From contig NZ_CP086063.1 of NCBI RefSeq assembly GCF_020783315.1, forward strand, positions 1,910,501 to 1,974,500: DNA of 64,000 nucleotides, given 5' to 3'. This DNA comes from Ferruginibacter lapsinanis (lineage in GTDB: Bacteria > Bacteroidota > Bacteroidia > Chitinophagales > Chitinophagaceae). A program made the translations under genes and the position numbers. The notes under the pieces were generated by a model. It made no database searches, was not told where the DNA came from, and was given only the letters and a program-made list of their open reading frames with translations. Positions 58,267 through 64,000 of the stretch are shown here, in pieces (the stretch's first letter is position 1; every line of letters begins with the position of its first letter).

Positions 58267-59409
58267 ATGAGAACATCTCTTTATCAATTGGCTGAAAACA
58301 CTTGGAACGAACATCCGGCAAATAATGCAAATAATAAAAACAAGGCACAGCTGGTTTTAAGTTTTGGTGGAAAGGAACAATTGAAAGATAAAAATATTTA
58401 TGCAGCCTTAAAGGAGCAATTCCCCGTAGCACAAATTTCCATGTGTAGTACGGCAGGAGAAATTTATCATGATGCAGTTTTGGATAATGCTATAATAGCA
58501 ATAGCGTTGGAATTTGAAAAGACTGCTATCCATACAGCCTCAATAAATATTAGCAATTGTGCATGTAGTTATGATGCCGCAATCAAGCTGGCTGATAAAC
58601 TGCCTAAGAAAGATTTGACCTATGTAATGATTTTTGCTGATGGCAGTTTAGTAAATGGCAGCGAATTGGTAAAAGGATTAAATACAACGCTAGATAAAGA
58701 TGTTTTAATAACGGGAGGGATTGCGGGAGATGCAGCCAATTTTCAATCAACTTTGGTAGGTTTAAATGAGCAGCCAAAAGAGGGGGAAGTTATTGCAATT
58801 GGCTTTTATGGAGACAATTTGTTGGTTACCCATGGTTCTAGGGGAGGCTGGGAAATGTTCGGCGTAGAAAAGGAAATTACAAAGTCTGCAGATAATGTGC
58901 TGTATGAAATAGATGATAGCAATGCATTGGAACTCTATAAAAAATACTTGGGCAGTGAAGCTGAAAATCTCCCCGGCGCTGCATTATTATTTCCGTTGGC
59001 TATTACAGTACCTGGAAGTTCAACACCCGTAGTACGCACTATTTTATCAATAGACGAAAGTAATAACAGCATGACTTTTGCCGGAGATATCCCTCAGGGG
59101 GCATCTGTCAGATTTATGAAAAGTAATCTTGCCAAGCTAACAGAAGCTGCTGCAGCAGCAGCAAAGCAAACAATGTTGAAAGAGTATCAAGAGCCTGCGT
59201 TCACAATGTTGGTTAGTTGTGTTGGCAGAAAAATAATTTTAGGTCCTCGTATCGAAGAAGAAGTAGAAGCTGTAAATGAAACGTTCAATAATAAAACATT
59301 ATTGGCTGGTTTTTATTCATATGGAGAGATTGCTCCTTTTGATGAAGGAGGTTACAGTCAGCTACACAATCAAACTATGACCATTACCTCTTTTTATGAA
59401 TTACCATAA
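58267..59409 (+). CDS. FIST domain sensory protein
   Basis: 380 residues. FIST_N (about 25-215) has SMCSTAGEIYHDAV-type sequence (QISMCSTAGEIYHDAV) and GGIAGDAANFQSTLVGLNEQ; FIST_C (about 220-365) has ALELYKKYLGSEAENLPGA and LVSCVGRKIILG. FIST proteins are thought to bind small ligands (often amino acids) and are encoded next to histidine kinases or chemotaxis genes. It overlaps the hybrid kinase gene by 14 bp (59396-59409), a translational coupling that implies a sensor-kinase pair. Confidence 0.9.
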   Translation: MRTSLYQLAENTWNEHPANNANNKNKAQLVLSFGGKEQLKDKNIYAALKEQFPVAQISMCSTAGEIYHDAVLDNAIIAIALEFEKTAIHTASINISNCACSYDAAIKLADKLPKKDLTYVMIFADGSLVNGSELVKGLNTTLDKDVLITGGIAGDAANFQSTLVGLNEQPKEGEVIAIGFYGDNLLVTHGSRGGWEMFGVEKEITKSADNVLYEIDDSNALELYKKYLGSEAENLPGAALLFPLAITVPGSSTPVVRTILSIDESNNSMTFAGDIPQGASVRFMKSNLAKLTEAAAAAAKQTMLKEYQEPAFTMLVSCVGRKIILGPRIEEEVEAVNETFNNKTLLAGFYSYGEIAPFDEGGYSQLHNQTMTITSFYELP

Positions 59410-62400
59410 ACTATTGTCTAAACAAATATTGAAGCTGCTGCCGGAAGATCTACAGCATAATCCGGCAATGCAGCAGTTCTTGTCTGTAGTAAATGAATCA
59501 TATATAACACTCGAAAGAGAGAAGGAACTTTCCGACAGAGCTTTCAAAATAAGCGAAGAAGAGTATAGCGAATTAAACAAAACCCTGCAACAAGAAGCGG
59601 AAGTAAAAAGGTTGTCCATAGAAAAATTAAAAGAAGCAGTTGGCGTAATATCGGGAGCCAGCTTGCAGGAAGATTCTGATGATCTGTTAATGATTGCAGA
59701 AATGCTCAATTTGCAGATCAATAAAAGAAAAAACGCCGAAAAGGTTTTTACTTCGTTAATATCTAATATGCAAAGCGGTGTGTTGCTCGAAGATGAAACA
59801 CGCCATATTGTTTTTGCTAATCAATTATTTTGCGATTTGTTTGGTGTTCCTGTTTCACCCGATGATTTACAGGGGGTGGATTGTGCTGATAGCGCTGAAC
59901 AGCATAAACATTTGTTCAAGTCTCCTGATAAGTTTGTTGAGAATATTGAAAAAATACTGAAAGAAAAAAAACTTGTCAATGGAGAGATACTGGAATTGGA
60001 TGATGGTCGAATCATCGAAAGAGATTTTATTCCAATTACCATAGACGGCGAATATAAGGGGCATTTATGGAGTTATACGGATGTTACAGAGATTGTTAAT
60101 TCAGAAGCTGCCATTGAGCAAAGCGAAATAAAAACCCGTTTGATCATGAACGCTTCTTTGGATGCGATCATTACAATGGATAGTTACGGATTGATTACTT
60201 TCTGGAATCACCAGGCGGAAAAAATATTTGGATGGAAAGCAGAGGAGGTGATTGGACGGAAATTGAGCAAAACAATCATTCCTGAAGCATATCGGAGAGC
60301 ACATGAAGAAGGGGTACTGCATTTTGCTAAAGTAAATGAAGGTACACTGCTGAATAAAGAAGTAGAGATAGCTGCTATAAATAGAGATGATAAAGAGTTT
60401 CCGGCGGAACTTTCTGTTATTCCTGTAAAACAGGGAAATACAGAATTCTTATGTTTTTTTATTAAGGATATTTCTGATAGAAAAAAATATGAGGCAGAGC
60501 TGGAAAGGCTTTCTTTGATCATACAACAATCAAGAAATGCTATTCTTATAGCAGATGCAACAGGTAGGGTAGAATGGGTAAATGATGCATATACCAAAAT
60601 AACCGGATACACACTTGAAGAAGTTAGAGGCGGAACTCCGGGATTAGCGAAAGGGCCATTAACAAGTGAAGCCACTATACGTTTTATGCGGTTAAAAGTT
60701 AGTCGTGCAGAACCATTTGTTTGCGAAATTTATAATTACAAAAAATCAGGAGAAGGGTATTGGGTAAGGGTAAATGCTCAGCCTGTATTTGATAAAGACA
60801 ATAATGTGGTGCAGTATTTCTCTTACGAAGAAGATATTACACTTGAAAAGGAATCGCAAGAAAAATTGAAGGCAGCAGCTACAAGAATGTCTTCTCTGAT
60901 CACTAACCTGCATGCCGGTATTTTACTTTCAAATGAAGATAAAACCATTGCCCTCATTAATCAACATTTTTGCGATTTGTTTAAAATTGAACAAGATCCT
61001 TCGGCCTTTGTCGGATCAGATTGTTTTGCATCTTTCGAACACGTTAGTCAATTTTTTAAAAATGAAAAATCTTTTCTCGAACATACAACTAAGATACTGA
61101 ATGAACGAAAAGAAGTGATCGGTGAAAAATTGGAACTTAAAGATGGCAGATGTTTTGAAAGAGATTTTGTTCCTGTATGGAGTGATAATGTTTACGATGG
61201 TCATTTGTGGGTATACACAGATATAACGGAAAAGATAAACGTAGAAAAAAGGCTGGATGAACAAAGAGTGTTTTATGAAGAGATCTTAGATAATATTCCT
61301 TCCGATATAGCTGTGTTTGATAAGGGGCATCGTTATTTGTATATAAATCCGATGGCTATAAAAGATAAGGAGATGAGGAAATGGATCATTGGGAAAACAG
61401 ACGAAGAGTATTTTGAATATAGAAATAAGCCATTGTCTTTTTTAGCCGGAGTAAGAAAAAGAATGTTCGATAAGATGTTTGATACAATAACTAAAACAAA
61501 AAAAATAGCCAGTTGGGAGGAAGAAATGCAGGGGGCTGATAATACAGTTCAAACCATTTTGCGTAATTTTTATCCTGTGCTAAATGATAATGATGAAGTG
61601 AAGATGGTAATTGGTTATGGTATTGATATTACTGATATTAAAAAAATACAGAGGGAAATAGAGCAAAGTGAAAAGCGATATAGGGATGTGATTGATAACA
61701 GTATGGCTATTATTACTACTCATGATATGGATGGCAAATTTTTAACTGTCAATCCAATGGTAGGGAAAACTTATGGGTATGAGGATGAGGAGATATTGGG
61801 GCATCATATAAGCGATTTTATGTTGGAAGATGATAAAAAGCTTTTTACAGAATCATACCTGAAAGTTATTAAGGACAATAAAGAGGCAAGTGGTATATTA
61901 AGAGTGGTACATAAAAGTGGAAAATTATTATATACATTATATAATAATTTTCTTAAAGAAGAGGAAGGAAGAGCGCCATATGTCATCGGGTTTTCCGTAG
62001 ATATTACAGACAGGATAATGGCAGAGAAAGAATTGAAGATCGCTAAACAGGCCACGGAAGAAATGGCGCAAACCAAACAGAATTTCCTGGCAAATATGAG
62101 TCACGAAATACGTACTCCAATGAATGCCATTTTGGGAATGACAAATCTGTTAGCTAAGACACCACTCAATCAGAATCAGCAATTTAATCTTGAGGTCATT
62201 CAGTCTTCAGCAGAAAATTTAATGGTCATTATTAATGATATTCTCGATCTGTCAAAAATAGAAGCAGGGAAATTAACGCTTGAAAATATTGCATTCGAAT
62301 TAAATAGTGTAATAGACAAGGCTATTCAGGTAATGGTACATAAAGCTGAAGAAAAGGGATTAATACTTACAGCCAACCTGTTTGATGATCGGGTATCAAA

Positions 62401-63586
62401 AATACTTATAGGAGATCCGTATCGTCTTAATCAGGTATTACTTAACCTGATCTCTAATGCCATTAAATTTACAGAAAAAGGAACCGTTGATATTAGTTGT
62501 AAACTGGTGCATGAACAAGGTCAGCAACAAACAATAAAAATAACTGTAAAAGATACCGGCATTGGCATGGACAAATCTTTTACCAATGATCTCTTTAAAA
62601 AATTCACTCAGGAAGATGATTCGGTTAGTCGCCGTTTTGGAGGCACGGGATTAGGTATGAGTATTTGTAAAGAGTTGATCGAACTCATGAATGGTAAGAT
62701 AAATGTACAAAGTCAGAAGGGGGTAGGTACAGAGTTTTCATTTGTGATTCCATTTCAAAAAGGAACTGCGGCCCAATTGCCCGTTAAGGAAATAAAAAAT
62801 ATCGATACGACTGTTTTGGTAAATAAAAAAGTGTTGATTGTAGATGATAATGAAATGAATCGTTTGGTAGCTGCAACTATTTTAAAGAATTATGGAGTAT
62901 TTACTGATGAGGCGGTAAATGGAGCTGAGGCAGTTGAAAAAATCAAGGGCAATCAATATGACATTGTGCTGATGGATGTACATATGCCAATAATGAACGG
63001 TATAGAGGCCACAGAAAATATTCGCAAAAATATAAGTAAAGAGTTGCCTGTAATTGCACTTACTGCCTTTGCGTTAAAAGATGATAATCTCAGATGCCTT
63101 GAAGTTGGTATGAATGATTATTTATCTAAACCGTTCAAAGAAATTCAGTTGGTTAATATTATTTTGAAATGGTTGGGTAAACACGAAATGAAAGCAGAAA
63201 CGAATAGTGACGAAAATTTCAATGTTTCATTGTACGATTTGTCGAGACTTAAAGAGATAGGGCATAACGACGAAGTATTCATAAAAAAAATGCTTGATAT
63301 TTTTTGTGATCAGATACCACTTGCAATAACAGAAATGAATGAAGGGTATGCAACCAATAATTTTGAAAAAATAAAAGCAACTGCACATCGTATTAAACCT
63401 TCGATAGATAATATGGGCATCTATTCTTTGCAAAATGAGATACGACGAATTGAAATACTGGCGTTAGATAACATGCCGTCAGAAGAGCTGCTCGTTCTAA
63501 TACAGACTGTAGGAACAGTGCTGACCCATGTCGTAACAGATATTAAAATGCCAGGGTCAAGAGAAAAATTTACAACCAAAAGTTAA
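59396..63586 (+). CDS. Hybrid histidine kinase with six PAS domains, receiver and HPt
   Basis: 1396 residues. N-terminal coiled coil (1-115), six PAS domains (about 118-235, 240-365, 366-490, 492-620, 622-760, 762-890), HisKA with phosphoacceptor His903 in FLANMSHEIRTPMN, HATPase_c (NQVLLNLISNAIKFTE; KDTGIGMD; RRFGGTGLGM), receiver with Asp1194 in DIVLMDVHMPIMNG, and C-terminal HPt with His1331 in TAHRIKPSIDNMGIY. PAS 1 and PAS 4 are mutual paralogues (DGRIIERDFIPI and DGRCFERDFVPV; GHLWSYTDVTE and GHLWVYTDITE), so the array grew by internal duplication. There is no membrane span; it is cytoplasmic. Phosphorelay via HPt can reach the adjacent sigma-54 regulator. Overlaps the FIST gene. Confidence 0.95.
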   Translation: MNYHKLLSKQILKLLPEDLQHNPAMQQFLSVVNESYITLEREKELSDRAFKISEEEYSELNKTLQQEAEVKRLSIEKLKEAVGVISGASLQEDSDDLLMIAEMLNLQINKRKNAEKVFTSLISNMQSGVLLEDETRHIVFANQLFCDLFGVPVSPDDLQGVDCADSAEQHKHLFKSPDKFVENIEKILKEKKLVNGEILELDDGRIIERDFIPITIDGEYKGHLWSYTDVTEIVNSEAAIEQSEIKTRLIMNASLDAIITMDSYGLITFWNHQAEKIFGWKAEEVIGRKLSKTIIPEAYRRAHEEGVLHFAKVNEGTLLNKEVEIAAINRDDKEFPAELSVIPVKQGNTEFLCFFIKDISDRKKYEAELERLSLIIQQSRNAILIADATGRVEWVNDAYTKITGYTLEEVRGGTPGLAKGPLTSEATIRFMRLKVSRAEPFVCEIYNYKKSGEGYWVRVNAQPVFDKDNNVVQYFSYEEDITLEKESQEKLKAAATRMSSLITNLHAGILLSNEDKTIALINQHFCDLFKIEQDPSAFVGSDCFASFEHVSQFFKNEKSFLEHTTKILNERKEVIGEKLELKDGRCFERDFVPVWSDNVYDGHLWVYTDITEKINVEKRLDEQRVFYEEILDNIPSDIAVFDKGHRYLYINPMAIKDKEMRKWIIGKTDEEYFEYRNKPLSFLAGVRKRMFDKMFDTITKTKKIASWEEEMQGADNTVQTILRNFYPVLNDNDEVKMVIGYGIDITDIKKIQREIEQSEKRYRDVIDNSMAIITTHDMDGKFLTVNPMVGKTYGYEDEEILGHHISDFMLEDDKKLFTESYLKVIKDNKEASGILRVVHKSGKLLYTLYNNFLKEEEGRAPYVIGFSVDITDRIMAEKELKIAKQATEEMAQTKQNFLANMSHEIRTPMNAILGMTNLLAKTPLNQNQQFNLEVIQSSAENLMVIINDILDLSKIEAGKLTLENIAFELNSVIDKAIQVMVHKAEEKGLILTANLFDDRVSKILIGDPYRLNQVLLNLISNAIKFTEKGTVDISCKLVHEQGQQQTIKITVKDTGIGMDKSFTNDLFKKFTQEDDSVSRRFGGTGLGMSICKELIELMNGKINVQSQKGVGTEFSFVIPFQKGTAAQLPVKEIKNIDTTVLVNKKVLIVDDNEMNRLVAATILKNYGVFTDEAVNGAEAVEKIKGNQYDIVLMDVHMPIMNGIEATENIRKNISKELPVIALTAFALKDDNLRCLEVGMNDYLSKPFKEIQLVNIILKWLGKHEMKAETNSDENFNVSLYDLSRLKEIGHNDEVFIKKMLDIFCDQIPLAITEMNEGYATNNFEKIKATAHRIKPSIDNMGIYSLQNEIRRIEILALDNMPSEELLVLIQTVGTVLTHVVTDIKMPGSREKFTTKS

Positions 63587-63624
63587 TGAGCCTGATGAGA
63601 AGGCATATAGTGGGATGCCATCAT

Positions 63625-64000
63625 TTATTTGAGCTGTAATTTGTTACAAACCGCAGTACGCATAGAGTCAAACTGTTTGTCATCGAATCGATAATGAGGG
63701 TATTTCTCTGATTCTAAAATAAAAAACTGAATAGGATAAGATTGTTTGCCACATTGTATCGTGTCTTTTTCCATAAAAGTCATTGGATAGATCTGCTTGT
63801 ATCTGTATCCTCCGGAGGTACGAGCAACCAGGCGCCTCCACTCATTAGTACGTAAAAAAGTTTTTAGTTGAAGAATATTGTCGGGAGGGATAATGAATGT
63901 AGTGCTTTGCTGCAAGAAATCTCTTTCCGGCTCCTTGCCTGTCTGTATATCTTTAACGAATACTATTATCGGAGTTACAGATGTTGTAACAAATTCTGTA
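63625..64000 (-). CDS. Hypothetical protein, C-terminal part (runs off window)
   Basis: The minus-strand frame is open from the window edge to TAA at 63625-63627, giving about 124 residues with no start in view. Visible segments: TEFVTTSVTPIIVFVKDIQT, IIPPDNILQLKTFLRTNEWR, and SYPIQFFILESEKYPHYRF. I do not recognise a family. It converges with the hybrid kinase gene 38 bp away; no clear terminator between. Confidence 0.5.
   Translation of the reverse strand, partial: TEFVTTSVTPIIVFVKDIQTGKEPERDFLQQSTTFIIPPDNILQLKTFLRTNEWRRLVARTSGGYRYKQIYPMTFMEKDTIQCGKQSYPIQFFILESEKYPHYRFDDKQFDSMRTAVCNKLQLK

Noticed and set aside
60540-60720. LOV photosensor in PAS 3 of the hybrid kinase
   Set aside because: The segment resembles LOV topology, but the photoactive Cys motif is absent.

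Overview
The window is a low-GC chromosomal segment of a Bacteroidota bacterium, most likely of the Chitinophagaceae type. The lineage signals are: large secreted proteins with type IX secretion (T9SS) sorting tails next to a PorP/SprF homologue; promoters of the Bacteroidota form TTTG-N18/19-TAnnTTTG; an arginine cluster with the unusual transcarbamylase of this phylum; a tmRNA whose tag ends in YAMAA; and TTG starts with weak ribosome binding sites. Species cannot be told from the sequence alone.

Layout. 1-2.5 kb (minus strand): SDR oxidoreductase, SAM hydrolase, ECF sigma factor and a partial putative anti-sigma gene. 2.65-8.4 kb: a small genomic island inserted in the 3' end of tRNA-Lys(UUU). 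It is bounded by a 16-bp direct repeat and carries a truncated tyrosine integrase, an IS3-family element, a gene remnant, and a three-gene cargo (unknown protein, MazG-like pyrophosphatase, EVE-like/HNH nuclease) that looks like phage defence. 8.6-11.1 kb: Na+/H+ antiporter, NTF2-like protein, DUF805 protein. 11.1-22.1 kb: PorP/SprF and two giant divergently transcribed secreted PKD/Ig-like proteins. 22.1-27 kb (minus): LuxR-type regulator, dapB, DUF5683, parB, parA, UPF0173 hydrolase. 27-28.9 kb: FMN reductase and metallophosphoesterase. 28.9-37.6 kb: arginine operon (GNAT-argG-argC-argD-argF'-argB-argE-argH) preceded by a candidate arginine-rich leader peptide. 37.8-41 kb: dxr, rseP, tmRNA. 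41-45.5 kb: two histidine kinases and two Crp/Fnr regulators with an Fnr-like palindrome. 45.5-47.7 kb: a 5'-truncated repetitive T9SS protein fused head-to-head with a truncated kinase. 48-52.5 kb: a metal-handling cassette (AraC regulator with Cys-rich N-terminus, HYC_CC_PP-like protein, HMA-TonB receptor, HMA-MauE membrane protein). 52.6-63.6 kb: a T9SS protein, a small unknown protein, a sigma-54 activator, a FIST sensor and a six-PAS hybrid kinase.

The strongest unexplained signals are five. (1) The tRNA-Lys island and its nuclease cargo. (2) Tandem TTCCA-N5-TGGAA sites spaced 20 bp apart upstream of sigma-54-like -24 elements in two promoters flanking the sigma-54 activator gene. (3) An Arg-Arg-Arg leader ORF before the arginine operon. 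(4) Intergenic GC-rich and AT-rich repeats that have entered argF' and argB in frame. (5) The multi-gene metal-binding cassette. Coordinates of repeats and promoters were read by eye. No database search was possible.
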